A stretch of DNA of 64,000 nucleotides from Calditrichaceae bacterium (GCA_013360445.1 JABWBP010000007.1:1-64000); one strand, 5' to 3'; counted from the stretch's first letter, positions 32,951-42,675 are shown. The notes: generated by a model not told the origin, from the sequence alone. Program-made: numbers and translations.

Positions 32951-33655
32951 TCAGCGGGCAATGATAATATATTGATATTCCAATATTTCCCGATCGATGC
33001 GAATTTCCCGGAAACCGGCGCGTTTCAATTCCCCGGCGACCGTTTCCGGGTCCAGTTTCAATCGCGTGGGCGGGCCTACCGGCAACTCTTTTTTGAAAAA
33101 GTCCACAATAACTACCGCGCCGCCTTCTGCGAGCATTTGCCGCACCCCGGAGAAATATTCCGGGCGGTTTTCAATGTGGTGATAGGTATTTACCAGGATG
33201 GCGATGTTGGCTTCGCCGGGCTGCAGGCGGGGATCGCTTTCCGTCGCCAGGCGGGTTTCGATGGGCAGGGGGGTTGCCAGGCGGCGGTTCTTCTGCTCGA
33301 TGTATTCTAAAAAGCGCCGGTCGATGTCCACAGCGATCACCTTCTTCGCCTTCTCTGCCAGGGGGAAGGAAAAATACCCCGTGCCGGCGCCGATGTCCGC
33401 GACGGTCTTGCCGGAAAGATCCCCTAACAAGGCGAGCACTTCCGCCGGTTTCTGCCACTTTTCCCGGCCCGGGTCCTCGAAATTCCGCGCCAGGGTTTCG
33501 AAATCGCTCCCGTGCATGTGGGTGTTGGCGCTGCCGCTGTCAGCCGGCGCATTGCCGGCGTGGCGAGGGTGATCCCGGTTCCCCTGGCAGGCGCTAAAGC
33601 AGAGAAATATGAATACGGCCATTTGCAGAATAAACCGGCGCCATTGAATGTTCAT
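32951..33655 (-). CDS. SAM-dependent methyltransferase with a lipoprotein signal
   Basis: 234 residues. Residues 8-23 form a hydrophobic signal ending in FSAC (C23), followed by about 40 polar residues. A class I methyltransferase fold then starts: VADIGAGTGYFSFPLAEKA (motif I), IAVDIDRRFL (motif II) and IVDFFKKELP (motif III region). Such enzymes normally work in the cytoplasm, because SAM is there. If the signal is used, the enzyme would sit outside the inner membrane. Similar predicted lipoprotein methyltransferases are seen in FCB genomes, but the substrate is unknown. Confidence 0.78.
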   Translation of the reverse strand: MNIQWRRFILQMAVFIFLCFSACQGNRDHPRHAGNAPADSGSANTHMHGSDFETLARNFEDPGREKWQKPAEVLALLGDLSGKTVADIGAGTGYFSFPLAEKAKKVIAVDIDRRFLEYIEQKNRRLATPLPIETRLATESDPRLQPGEANIAILVNTYHHIENRPEYFSGVRQMLAEGGAVVIVDFFKKELPVGPPTRLKLDPETVAGELKRAGFREIRIDREILEYQYIIIAR

Positions 33656-33785
33656 ATCTTATCTCGCGTTCTATTTTTACACGGTATTAGTAGCAGGCTA
33701 ATTTAACCGCCCGGAAACAGGAACTCAAACTTTATGCAAAATTTCTGTAGATTCTCATTGTCAAGAGCGTTAAACTCTTTCAGCC

Positions 33786-34604
33786 ATGGATAGAAACCGT
33801 ATAAAAAAACTGGCCGGCGATCCCCGCTTCATCTCCGGCATCCATAATTACTGCGACCGCTGGTGCGAGCGCTGCCCGTTAACCCACCGCTGCCTGAACT
33901 ATCTCCTGAGCGAAGAGGAATTCGCCGACCCGGAAACCCGGGACCTGGAAAATGAAAAATTCTGGGAAAAATTGGGGGAAGTGTTGAGCGATACCGTGGA
34001 GATGCTCCACGAAATGGCGGAAGAAGCGGGGATCGATCTGGACGCCGTTGACGCAACCGAAAGCCTGAAGGAGCGAAAAAACCGCCGTAAAATTGCGGAA
34101 AACCGGCCGGCGGTTCGCTCCGCCCGCGCCTATGGCAAAATGGTGAACCAGTGGTTCGATATGGCCAATATTCTACTCAAAGAAAAAGAAACCGAGTTGC
34201 TCGAAAAAGCCCGCTTAGAATTGCCCAATATCGATCCCGCCGGGGAGGCCGCGGACATCACCGACGCCACGGAGATCATTCGCTGGTACCAGTACCAGAT
34301 TTACGTGAAGCTGATGCGCGCCTTCCAGGGAAAAGAGGATGAGGCGGAAGACCCGGAGTTCTGGAAAGAGTTTCCCAAAGATTCCGACGGCTCCGCCAAA
34401 GTCTCCCTCATCGGCATCGACCGCTCCATCGCCGCCTGGGACCGGCTGCGCGGCCATTTTCCTGAGCAGGAGAGCGAGCTTCTAAATATCCTGCGCCACC
34501 TCGACCGGCTGCGCAAAAAAGTAGAAAAAGAGTTCCCGGAAGCCCGCAGCTTCATCCGCCCCGGGCTGGATAACCCGGAGGAGTACGGGGAAGGCGAGGC
34601 GTAA
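33786..34604 (+). CDS. Conserved hypothetical protein with N-terminal four-cysteine motif
   Basis: 272 residues, unrecognised. A cysteine cluster C23-x3-C27-x2-C30-x5-C36 near the N-terminus could bind zinc or an Fe-S cluster. The rest is acidic and largely helical (for example NEKFWEKLGEVLSDTVEMLH and RHLDRLRKKVEKEF). There is no signal peptide, so it is cytoplasmic. Its TAA stop is part of the first GCGTAAT repeat that follows. The upstream 130 nt has no clear ribosome binding site. It precedes, but is probably not co-transcribed with, the S9 peptidase gene. Confidence 0.65.
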   Translation: MDRNRIKKLAGDPRFISGIHNYCDRWCERCPLTHRCLNYLLSEEEFADPETRDLENEKFWEKLGEVLSDTVEMLHEMAEEAGIDLDAVDATESLKERKNRRKIAENRPAVRSARAYGKMVNQWFDMANILLKEKETELLEKARLELPNIDPAGEAADITDATEIIRWYQYQIYVKLMRAFQGKEDEAEDPEFWKEFPKDSDGSAKVSLIGIDRSIAAWDRLRGHFPEQESELLNILRHLDRLRKKVEKEFPEARSFIRPGLDNPEEYGEGEA

Positions 34605-34790
34605 TGCGTAAGGGAGCCAGAAAAAAATAATGTACCCAACCGAGCGCACAGAGTTATTGAAACACATTAGCGTTCAGTGGTACAATAAAAAGGGCGAAAG
34701 CCCTAAAAAACGGAATCCGGAATACTTATTACGAGTTACGCATTACGTTTCACGCATTCCGCACAATGGAATACGCACCATTACCGAATC
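34600..34790. repeat. GCGTAAT-type arrays and small hairpin
   Basis: The array starts over the stop codon at 34602 (GCGTAATGCGTAA) and resumes inverted at 34728-34755 (TTACGAGTTACGCATTACG). Between them AGGGC-GAAA-GCCCT (34691-34704) is flanked by A-runs, so it could terminate minus-strand transcription. The peptidase start lies 10 nt beyond. Confidence 0.75.
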
Positions 34791-34799
34791 GGAGACTAT

Positions 34800-37007
34800 A
34801 TGCGCTTGTTTGCGTTGCTTTGGCTCGCGGCGACGGCCTGCATGGTTGCCATCGCCCAGGAAAAAGAAACCCTCACGGTGGAATGGATTCACAGCGAGGA
34901 GGGAAAGGCAGTCGATGGCGTGCCGGAGTTTGCCTGGCTGAATGACAACACCGCCCTGCTCTATGATTCACGCCAGCCCAAAGAACAGCGCATTTTTGAG
35001 CGCCTCGATCCCCAAACCGGGCGGCGCGCTCCCGCGCTGAACCGGGAAAAAGCCCTGGCCAGTTTGCAAGGCTACCTGGGCGTGCGCGATTCTACTCAAT
35101 TTTTGACCTGGCCGGAGTCTTTCGACGGTTCTGGCCGGTTTGCCCTGTACCTCTGGGAGGGCGATATCTATCTGTTAGATCTCACGGCCGCGGAATTCCG
35201 GCGAATTACCGCCAGCGAAAGCGAAGAAAAGGCGGCGCGTTTTTCCCCGGACGGGCAGAAACTGGCCTTTGTGCGCGACAATGACCTCTATGTGTACGAT
35301 GTTGTTCAACAAACCGAGAAACGTCTCACCTCCGAAGGTTCGGAAACCCTGTTGAACGGAACCCTCTCCTGGGTGTACTGGGAGGAAATTTTCGGGCGGC
35401 AGGATATCGCCTACTGGTGGTCCGGAGACTCCAAAGCCCTGGCGTTCCTGCGAACCGACGAATCCGAAGTCAGCCAAATGTATTTCCCGGATTTCCAACC
35501 CGCGGTTCCCCGCCTCATCACCCAGCGTTACCCCAAGGCCGGGGGTGAAAATCCCTTGCTTCACGTGGGCATTGTGGAAATCGAGAACCCCGACCCGCTC
35601 TGGGTAGCGCTGGGACCTCCCCTCTATGAATATATCGTGCGGGTGGATTGGCTGCCGGATCACCGTCGCCTGTGCGTGCAAACCCTGAACCGGGAACAGA
35701 CCGAGCTGCGTCTCTTCCTGGCCGACCGTTTTACCGGCGTCGCTGCGCCGCTGTTGCTGGAGACCGATCCGGCCTGGGTCAATATTCACGACGATCTGTA
35801 TTTTCTGAAAGACGGAAAACACTTTATCCGCGCCTCCGAGCGCGATGGATACCGCCACCTCTACCGATATACCCTGGATGGCACGCTCGTCAACCGGATT
35901 ACCCGCGGCGATTGGGCGATCCACTCCGCCGGGGGGGAAGTGTTCTGGGTGGACCGGGCGGTCAACGCCATCGATGAAAAAAAGGGCTGGATTTACTTTA
36001 CCGCCCAGGAAAAATCGCCCCTGGAGCGCCATCTCTACCGCATCCGCTTCGACGGGAGCGGCATGGAACGGCTCAGCAAGGGCGAGGGGTTCCATAGCGC
36101 GGCGTTCAGCCCCGACGCCCGGTATTATATCGAAATTTACTCCAACCTGCGCACCCTGCCCTCCCTTTCCCTCTACCGCAGCGACGGCAGGCTGCAACAA
36201 ACGCTGGCCAAACCCCGCCCGGAATTGCTCGATAAATTCGCGCTGCAGCACCCGGAAATATTTTCCATTCCCGCGCCGGACGGTTTTCCCCTGCCCGCGG
36301 AGCTGCTCAAGCCCGCGCAATTTGATCCTGAGCGCCGCTACCCGCTGATCATTTACGTGTACGGCGGGCCGGCCGCGCCCACGGTGGCCGATGAGTGGCG
36401 CTCTTCGCTGCTGTTCGACAATATTTTGCTGCAAAAAGGCTATTTATTGGCGCGAATCGACCCGCGCAACGCCGCCGCCATCAGCAAAACCCTGGAAAAT
36501 CTGTTGTTAGGGGAAATGTCCGGGCAGTTGGAGCTGGCCGACCTGTTAGCCGGGGTAAAGTGGTTCAAGGAGCAGCCCTATGTCGATCCGGAGCGGGTGG
36601 GCATCTGGGGCTGGAGCGGCGGGGGCAGTTTCACCCTCAATGCCATGACCCGCTCCCGGGAGTTCAAGGCCGGGATCTCCATCGCCCCGGTGACCGACTG
36701 GCATTATTATGATACCCGCTGGACGGAATTCGCCATGAAGCGCCCGCAGGATAATCCCGAAGGGTACGAAAAAACCTCTTTTGTCAAAACTGCCAAAGAC
36801 CTGCACGGGCGCCTGCTGTTAATACACGGCACCTACGACGACAACGTGCACCCGCAAAATTCCTGGCACTTCATCGACGAATTGATCAAGGCCAACGTCA
36901 TGTTCGATATGATGTTCTACCCCATGCGCAAGCACGATATCGGCGATGATCCGGCGCAGATTCACCTCTACAACCGCATGATGGAATTCTGGGAGCGGAA
37001 TTTGTAG
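34800..37007 (+). CDS. S9 family peptidase, dipeptidyl-peptidase IV-like
   Basis: 735 residues: signal peptide (LFALLWLAATACMVAIAQ), an eight-bladed propeller of DPP-IV type with the Glu-Glu motif in WVYWEEIFGRQD that binds the substrate amino terminus, then an alpha/beta hydrolase with S606 in GWSGGG, D681 in HGTYDDNV and H712 in RKHDIGDD as the triad. DPP-IV-like enzymes remove X-Pro or X-Ala dipeptides in the periplasm. The oxyanion Tyr region PLIIYVYGGP is present. Together with the S46 peptidase and AbgT transporter here it suggests peptide use as food. Confidence 0.9.
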   Translation: MRLFALLWLAATACMVAIAQEKETLTVEWIHSEEGKAVDGVPEFAWLNDNTALLYDSRQPKEQRIFERLDPQTGRRAPALNREKALASLQGYLGVRDSTQFLTWPESFDGSGRFALYLWEGDIYLLDLTAAEFRRITASESEEKAARFSPDGQKLAFVRDNDLYVYDVVQQTEKRLTSEGSETLLNGTLSWVYWEEIFGRQDIAYWWSGDSKALAFLRTDESEVSQMYFPDFQPAVPRLITQRYPKAGGENPLLHVGIVEIENPDPLWVALGPPLYEYIVRVDWLPDHRRLCVQTLNREQTELRLFLADRFTGVAAPLLLETDPAWVNIHDDLYFLKDGKHFIRASERDGYRHLYRYTLDGTLVNRITRGDWAIHSAGGEVFWVDRAVNAIDEKKGWIYFTAQEKSPLERHLYRIRFDGSGMERLSKGEGFHSAAFSPDARYYIEIYSNLRTLPSLSLYRSDGRLQQTLAKPRPELLDKFALQHPEIFSIPAPDGFPLPAELLKPAQFDPERRYPLIIYVYGGPAAPTVADEWRSSLLFDNILLQKGYLLARIDPRNAAAISKTLENLLLGEMSGQLELADLLAGVKWFKEQPYVDPERVGIWGWSGGGSFTLNAMTRSREFKAGISIAPVTDWHYYDTRWTEFAMKRPQDNPEGYEKTSFVKTAKDLHGRLLLIHGTYDDNVHPQNSWHFIDELIKANVMFDMMFYPMRKHDIGDDPAQIHLYNRMMEFWERNL

Positions 37008-37027
37008 CGCGGCGGCAGGCATCCGGA

Positions 37028-37049
37028 GTGCAAAACTTCAGTTTTGCAC
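37028..37049. repeat. GTGCAAAAC palindrome
   Basis: A 9-bp perfect inverted repeat (37028-37036, 37041-37049) with a TTCA loop, 20 nt after the peptidase stop. A close relative is at 39282-39305. It could be a weak terminator or REP-like unit. Confidence 0.6.
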
Positions 37050-37146
37050 CTCTACAACATGGCCCAGGAGCGGAAGCTGCTTTTTGCAGAGCAGCGGTGC
37101 GAGTGTAACTGTCAGAAGACATAGGCGCTAACATTGGAGAATAATT

Positions 37147-38178
37147 ATGATGCAACGCTTTTTCATGGGAGGAGAGAGAGCATGTTTGCTGGCGCTGGCA
37201 ACCGCGCTGCTTTCCCTTTCGGGAAGGGGGCAGGATTACCAAAATGAGCTGGCATCGCCGGAAGCGCCCGGCTCGCTCCCGGTCTCCACTTTTTCCATCG
37301 TCGCCGCTGATCCGGCGGCGGGAGAGTTGGGGGTGGCGGTGGCCTCGCGCTTTTTTGCGGTGGGAAGCGTGGTGCCCTGGGCCAAAGCCGGGGTGGGGGC
37401 GGTAGCAACCCAGTCTTTTGCCAATACCTCCTTCGGCTGGCGGGGTTTGGAACTGTTAGAAAAGGGGATGGCTCCGGAGGAGGCCATCCGGGAATTGCTC
37501 CGCAACGATGATAATCCCACCCGCCGCCAGGTCGGAATAGTGTCCCCGGACGGGAAATCCGCTACCTACACCGGGGAAAACTGCATTCCCTGGGCCGGGG
37601 GACGCAGCGGCCCCAACTACGCGGTGCAGGGGAACATCCTTACCGGGGAAGCGGTGGCGCTGGCCATGGAAAAAGCGTTTCTGGAAACCGGCGGCGCCCT
37701 GGCAGAGCGGATGTACGCCGCCCTGCTGGCCGGGGATGAACAGGGAGGCGACAGCCGGGGTAAGCAATCCGCGGCGTTGTTGGTGGTGAAAACCGGCGCA
37801 GGGTACGGGGGATACACCGACCGGGCTATCGACATTCGGGTGGACGACCATCCCGAGCCGTTCCGGGAATTAGGCCGGCTGCTCAATTTCGGGCAAATGA
37901 ATTACGCCTGGAACGAAGCCTGGACGCTGTTTACCGGGAAAAAATTTGCCGAAGCGCTGCCGCCCATGGAGCGCACCGCCAGGCTGGCCCCGGAAAACGC
38001 CGAGGTGCTCTATGATCTGGCGGTAATCCGCCTGGCGGCCGGCAAAGCCGAAGCGGCCTTAGAAGCGCTGAAAAAATCCCTTGCCCTCAATCCCCAATTG
38101 AAAAAACAGGCGGCCGGGGATAACGATTTAGCGGCATTGCGCGAGAATGCGCAGTTCCGGGCGCTGGTGGGGAATTGA
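37147..38178 (+). CDS. Secreted DUF1028 protein with TPR-like C-terminus (first copy)
   Basis: 343 residues. A signal peptide (LLALATALLSLSGRGQ) precedes a DUF1028 domain beginning STFSIVAADPAAGELGVAVA and covering about 45-255. This family has an Ntn-hydrolase-like fold with uncertain activity. A C-terminal region (about 270-335) with AEVLYDLAVIRLAAGKAEAALEAL is TPR-like. It is followed after 46 nt by a paralogue with the same layout. Its stop codon lies in the first unit of a GAATTGA array. The upstream gap holds a GTGCAAAAC palindrome. Confidence 0.85.
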   Translation: MMQRFFMGGERACLLALATALLSLSGRGQDYQNELASPEAPGSLPVSTFSIVAADPAAGELGVAVASRFFAVGSVVPWAKAGVGAVATQSFANTSFGWRGLELLEKGMAPEEAIRELLRNDDNPTRRQVGIVSPDGKSATYTGENCIPWAGGRSGPNYAVQGNILTGEAVALAMEKAFLETGGALAERMYAALLAGDEQGGDSRGKQSAALLVVKTGAGYGGYTDRAIDIRVDDHPEPFRELGRLLNFGQMNYAWNEAWTLFTGKKFAEALPPMERTARLAPENAEVLYDLAVIRLAAGKAEAALEALKKSLALNPQLKKQAAGDNDLAALRENAQFRALVGN

Positions 38179-38212
38179 GAATTGAAGATCGAAGATTGAA
38201 AATTGAAGATTG
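38171..38212. repeat. Heptamer array GAAGATT/GAATTGA
   Basis: About six units of a 7-nt repeat (GAATTGA, GAATTGAA, GATCGAA, GATTGAA, AATTGAA). It includes the stop codon of the first DUF1028 gene and ends just before GAGGTG, the ribosome binding site of the second. Confidence 0.85.
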
Positions 38213-38224
38213 GCGAGGTGAAAA

Positions 38225-39205
38225 ATGAGGAAATATGTGCTTGCTTTGATTGTTGTTGCCGGGTTGTGGCAGAGCGCCGCGGGGCAGGCGATTTACCGCG
38301 ACCCCCTGGCGCACACCTATTCGATTGTGGCGGTGGATTCCCTGACCGGGGAGATCGGCGCGGCGGTGCAGTCGCACTGGTTTTCGGTGGGCAGCATCGT
38401 CATCTGGGCGGAGGCGGGGGTCGGCGCGGTGGCTACCCAGTCGTTCGTGAACGTATCCTTCGGCCCGCGCGGGTTAGAATTGCTGAAGTCCGGCGCATCA
38501 CCGCAGGAGGCGCTGCAAATTCTGCTCGCCGGCGATGAAGGCCGGGAATTCCGCCAGGCGGCGCTGATCGACGCGCAGGGAAATACCGCGGCGTACACCG
38601 GTAAAACCTGTATTCCGGAGGCCGGGCATATCAACCGGAAATATTATTCCGTGCAGGCCAACCTGATGTTGAAAGAAACGGTCTGGCCGGCCATGGAAAA
38701 AGCGTTTCGCGCCGCACAAGGTCCCCTGGCGGAGCGGTTGGTAGCGGCGTTAGAGGCGGCGCAGGCGGAAGGCGGGGATATTCGCGGCAAGCAATCCGCG
38801 GCTTTGCTGCTGGTGCGGGGCCGCTCCGGCGGGAAAACCTGGGAAGACCGCCTGATCGACCTGCGGGTGGAGGACCATCCCGAAGCGGTGCAGGAGATCA
38901 AGCGCCTGCTGAGGGTGCATCGCGCCTACGAACACATGAACGCCGGCGACCTGGCGGTGGAAAAGAACGACGAAACCGGGGCATTGCGGGAGTACCGCGC
39001 GGCCATGGAGATGTTTCCCGACAATTTAGAAATGAAATACTGGACCGCGGTCTCCCTGGCCAATATGAACCGCCTGGAGGAAGCCCTGCCGCTCTTCAAA
39101 ACCGTATTTCAGAAGGACGCCAACTGGAAAATCCTGACGCCCCGGCTGATTCCTATCAACCTGTTGAAGGTTTCGGAAGATCAATTGAAGAGGATTATGG
39201 AGTGA
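38225..39205 (+). CDS. Secreted DUF1028 protein with TPR-like C-terminus (second copy)
   Basis: 326 residues, a tandem paralogue of the gene before it: signal peptide (VLALIVVAGLWQSAAGQ), DUF1028 domain starting YSIVAVDSLTGEIGAAVQ, the shared block GAVATQSFVNVSFGPRGLELL, then a TPR-like tail (HMNAGDLAVEKNDETGALRE, then NLEMKYWTAVSLANMNRLEEAL). The overall pattern suggests an extracytoplasmic hydrolase pair. GAGGTG at 38214-38219 is the ribosome binding site. It is followed by a terminator-like palindrome at 39282. Confidence 0.85.
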   Translation: MRKYVLALIVVAGLWQSAAGQAIYRDPLAHTYSIVAVDSLTGEIGAAVQSHWFSVGSIVIWAEAGVGAVATQSFVNVSFGPRGLELLKSGASPQEALQILLAGDEGREFRQAALIDAQGNTAAYTGKTCIPEAGHINRKYYSVQANLMLKETVWPAMEKAFRAAQGPLAERLVAALEAAQAEGGDIRGKQSAALLLVRGRSGGKTWEDRLIDLRVEDHPEAVQEIKRLLRVHRAYEHMNAGDLAVEKNDETGALREYRAAMEMFPDNLEMKYWTAVSLANMNRLEEALPLFKTVFQKDANWKILTPRLIPINLLKVSEDQLKRIME

Positions 39206-39281
39206 CGGGGACGCCCTGCCGGGACGCCGGGATGGGTTTGTGTTCACCGAAAGTTGGGTGCGCCTGGTTTTGGGGCGGGGA

Positions 39282-39305
39282 AGTGCAAAGCTGAAGCTTT
39301 GCACT
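39282..39305 (+). terminator. AGTGCAAAGCT palindrome followed by T-run
   Basis: 11-bp perfect arms (39282-39292, 39295-39305) with a 2-nt centre, then CCTTTTT. It is a probable terminator for the DUF1028 pair, shaped like the palindrome at 37028. Confidence 0.65.
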
Positions 39306-39405
39306 CCTTTTTCCCGGTGAATCACTCGGTCAATAAACAGACAAAATTTAGTAAAATTTAGTCAGTTTCAAAATCCTTTTTCAGCGAACGCGCTTTAAAA
39401 GCCCC

Positions 39406-42400
39406 TCAAACATTTTCCGCCGCCGTATCTCCTTCGCCCCGGGTGATGAGTTTCCGCACCCGCGCCTTTACTTGCTCCGCCGTCCGTTCGATCCCCAGGT
39501 AAATCACCGGCACGACTAACAGGGTCAGAATCGTTCCCATGGCCATCCCGCCCATCACCGAGCGGGCCATGGGAGCCCAGTTCTCGCCGCTTTCGCCCAG
39601 GCCCAGGGCCAGGGGCAGCATGGCTAAAATGGTGGTGAGGGCGGTCATCAACACCGGGCGCAGGCGAACCTGCCCGCCTTCCAGGATGGCCTCGATCATA
39701 TCCGTTCCCCGGGCGCGCAACTGGTTGATGTAATCCACCAACACGATCCCGTTGTTCACCACGATGCCCACTAACATCACCATTCCCACCAGCGCCATCA
39801 CGCTTAGAGAGGTGCCGGTGAGCAGCAATGCCAACGCCACCCCAATGAAGGAGAGGGGAATGGTAAAGATGATCACGAACGGGTGAACCAGGGATTCAAA
39901 CTGCGAGGCCATCACCATGTAGGTGAGAATGACCGCCACTAACATGGCCATGCCTAAGTACATAAAGGATTCCTGCTGCTCTTCCGCCACCCCGCCGATC
40001 TCCAAACGGTAATCGCCGGGAACCGAGACACCTTTCAGAACATCGGCCACCTCGCCGGTAACGCTGCTCAGGTCTCGCCCGGATACGTCCATCGCCACCG
40101 TGACCAGTCGCTCCTGGTCTTCACGGATAATTTCCGTGGGCGCTTTGCTGTACTCCACTGCGGCCACCGCGCGAAGGGGAATCTGCCGGCCCAGGGGCGT
40201 GGGAATCAGAATATTCTCCACGTCCGCCTTGCTGGAGCGGGCGTCTTTGGCCAGTTGCACCCGGATATCGTACTCATCCCCGCCTTCGCGGTAGCGGGTC
40301 ACCACCGATCCTAACACGCTGGTGCTGATGATGTTGCCTACCTGGGCGGTGCTCAGTCCCAGGTCCGCAATTCGCTGCCGGTCCAAATTGATGCGCAGCT
40401 CCGGGGTCAACTCCTGGATGCTGGTTTCTACATGCACGATCCCCTTGATGCCCTGCACCCGTTTCATAATATCGTTGGCCAGGGCTTCGGAGACGGCAAG
40501 ATCGTGCCCGAAAATTTCCACCACGATGTCCCCCCCGCCGCCGAACATCGCCTCGGCGCCGCGGTCTTCGAAGCGGATATTCATATCCGGCAGGGTTTTG
40601 AAACGCTCCCGCAAATCATCCTGAATCTCGAACATGCCGCGATCCCGTTGGCGGAGCGGTTTCAGCCGGATCGTAACGTCCCCCTGGCTGGAAGCTCGGG
40701 AAGAGAACATGGCGTACATCCCTTCACCCTGCCCGAAGTTGGCAAAAACCATCTCCGTTTCCGGCACGTTGTCGAGAATGATCTGGTTCATCTGGTAGGC
40801 GCTGTTTTCCATGGATTCTAAGCTGGTGCCGGGAGTGCGGTCCACCGAGATGGCGATAAATCCCATATCGGTTTGGGGCAGAAATTCTCCCCCCAGATTC
40901 GCAAGTATAATAACCGAGAGAATAAACAGCACGGTTGCCGAGATCAGTACCGTTTTACGGTGGTGAACCGACCAGCGCAATGACTGCCCATATACCCGGT
41001 GCAGACGTTCTAACCAGCCGCCGGTCACTTCCGTCAGGTGGGACAGCCAGGTCTTCTTCCCTTTCCTTCTTTCCTGGAAATACAAAAAGCGCGAGGCCAG
41101 CAGGGGAACCAGGGTAAGGGCTACTAACAACGAAACCGCCAGCGAAAAGCAGATGGTGATCACCATTTCGTTGAACAACTCCCCGGCAATGCCGGGCACG
41201 AAAAGCACCGGCACGAATACCGCCAGGGTGGTGAGGGTTGAGGCGGTAATCGCCATGGCTACTTCCCGCGCCCCGTTATTAGCCGCCTCCCGGACTTCCG
41301 TACCTGCTTCACGGTAGCGGAAGATGCTTTCCAACACCACGATGGAGTTGTCCACTAACATTCCCACTGCCAGGGCGAGGCCGGCCATGGAGATGATGTT
41401 CAGGGTCAGGCCGGCCTGGTCCATCACTGCAAAAGTGACCACCATGGACACCGGGATGGAGACCGCCACGATGAGGGAACTGCGGAAATTGCGCAGGAAG
41501 AACAGCAGCACCAGGAATACCAGCCCGATGGCCTGCACGGCGGTGCTGCCTAAGTTCGACATGGAGCGGTTGATGAAGGTGGCGGCGTCGTAAAAATTTT
41601 CGATACGAATGCCGCGCGGCAGGGTGTTTTCAATTTCCGGGAGACGCTTGAACACTTGCTGGCAGACATTGACGGTGTTGGCGTCGGACTGCTTTTGGAT
41701 CACCAGGATCACCGCCGGTTTGTTATTGGTCCACACCTTCTGGCGCTGCTCCGCGAAGCCGTCCACTACCGCGGCCAGGTCTTTCACCCGGATCACCGAC
41801 CCGTTGAGGGAGGCCACCGGGGTATTTTCGATTTCTTCCAGGGTGGTGTATTCGCCTAAGGTTTGCAGGGTGAATTCCTGCCGGCTATCCTCGATCCAGC
41901 CGGAGGGCACCTGCAAATTATTCATCTGCAAAGCGGCGCTGAGGTGCTGCACCGACAGGCCGGTGGCCCGCAGCCGGGCGGGATCGGCCAGCACCTTGAT
42001 TTCCCGGCGCATTCCCCCCATGGTGAACACTGCGGCGACCCCGGGAATTCGCTCGATGCGCGGCTCTATTTCCCGCTCGGAAATTCGCCGCAGTTCCGCC
42101 TGGCCGTGCAAATCGGAGGCGACCGAAAGATACAAAATCGGCTGGGCGGAGGGATCGAAAGCGAATATCAGCGGTTCGGTGATGTCGTCCGGAAGTGCGT
42201 CGCGCACGAAGTTCAGGTTATCGCGCACGTCGATTTTGGCCTGGTCCATGTCGCTGCCCCACTCGAACTCCAGGGTAATGAGGGAAAGCCCCTGGGCAGA
42301 AGTGGAGTTGACTTTTTTGACGTTTTTGACCGAGGCCACCGCTTCTTCCATGGAACGGGTGACCACGGTTTCGATGTCGTAGGGGCTGACCCCGGTGTAC

Positions 42401-42549
42401 TGAGTGATAATCGCGATCATGGGGAATTCTAACTTGGGGTAGAGGTCCAGGTTCAGCCGCGCTAATGAGAAAAATCCGAACCCGATGGCAATCAGGTAGA
42501 TCATCAGGCAGGTAACTCCGCGCCGGATAGCGGTTTGGGTAATATTCAT
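39406..42549 (-). CDS. RND-family efflux transporter (AcrB/HAE1-like)
   Basis: 1047 residues with the full RND plan: TM1, a periplasmic porter loop, TM2-6 with GMLVDNSIVVLESI in TM4 (proton-relay region, with Asn in place of the second Asp), a second porter loop, and TM7-12 with FIGVALALLLTGTSLSVMAL. It exports drugs, dyes or lipids using proton or sodium gradient. The gene order on the minus strand is TolC, fusion protein, pump. Repeat arrays fill both gaps of this operon. Confidence 0.95.
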   Translation of the reverse strand: MNITQTAIRRGVTCLMIYLIAIGFGFFSLARLNLDLYPKLEFPMIAIITQYTGVSPYDIETVVTRSMEEAVASVKNVKKVNSTSAQGLSLITLEFEWGSDMDQAKIDVRDNLNFVRDALPDDITEPLIFAFDPSAQPILYLSVASDLHGQAELRRISEREIEPRIERIPGVAAVFTMGGMRREIKVLADPARLRATGLSVQHLSAALQMNNLQVPSGWIEDSRQEFTLQTLGEYTTLEEIENTPVASLNGSVIRVKDLAAVVDGFAEQRQKVWTNNKPAVILVIQKQSDANTVNVCQQVFKRLPEIENTLPRGIRIENFYDAATFINRSMSNLGSTAVQAIGLVFLVLLFFLRNFRSSLIVAVSIPVSMVVTFAVMDQAGLTLNIISMAGLALAVGMLVDNSIVVLESIFRYREAGTEVREAANNGAREVAMAITASTLTTLAVFVPVLFVPGIAGELFNEMVITICFSLAVSLLVALTLVPLLASRFLYFQERRKGKKTWLSHLTEVTGGWLERLHRVYGQSLRWSVHHRKTVLISATVLFILSVIILANLGGEFLPQTDMGFIAISVDRTPGTSLESMENSAYQMNQIILDNVPETEMVFANFGQGEGMYAMFSSRASSQGDVTIRLKPLRQRDRGMFEIQDDLRERFKTLPDMNIRFEDRGAEAMFGGGGDIVVEIFGHDLAVSEALANDIMKRVQGIKGIVHVETSIQELTPELRINLDRQRIADLGLSTAQVGNIISTSVLGSVVTRYREGGDEYDIRVQLAKDARSSKADVENILIPTPLGRQIPLRAVAAVEYSKAPTEIIREDQERLVTVAMDVSGRDLSSVTGEVADVLKGVSVPGDYRLEIGGVAEEQQESFMYLGMAMLVAVILTYMVMASQFESLVHPFVIIFTIPLSFIGVALALLLTGTSLSVMALVGMVMLVGIVVNNGIVLVDYINQLRARGTDMIEAILEGGQVRLRPVLMTALTTILAMLPLALGLGESGENWAPMARSVMGGMAMGTILTLLVVPVIYLGIERTAEQVKARVRKLITRGEGDTAAENV

Positions 42550-42579
42550 GTTGCTCTCCAGGGCTTAAAAACGGTAATA

Positions 42580-42672
42580 AATGGCTAAATGGTTACATGG
42601 TTAAATGGTTGGATAGCTATTCAGCAATTTAACCATCCAACCATCCATCAATCCAATTCTCCATCCCTCCCC
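42580..42672. repeat. Inverted array, ATGGTTAA family
   Basis: Units AAATGGCT, AAATGGTT, ACATGGTT, AAATGGTT (42580-42610) face AATTTAACCATCCAACCATC (42627-42646) and CCATCAATCC. It lies between the fusion protein and pump genes, which should be co-transcribed. Confidence 0.8.
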
Positions 42673-42675
42673 CCT

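Noticed and set aside
35175-36434. 419-codon antisense frame opposite the S9 peptidase
   Set aside because: The sense frame has all peptidase motifs; the antisense frame is low-complexity with no family match.
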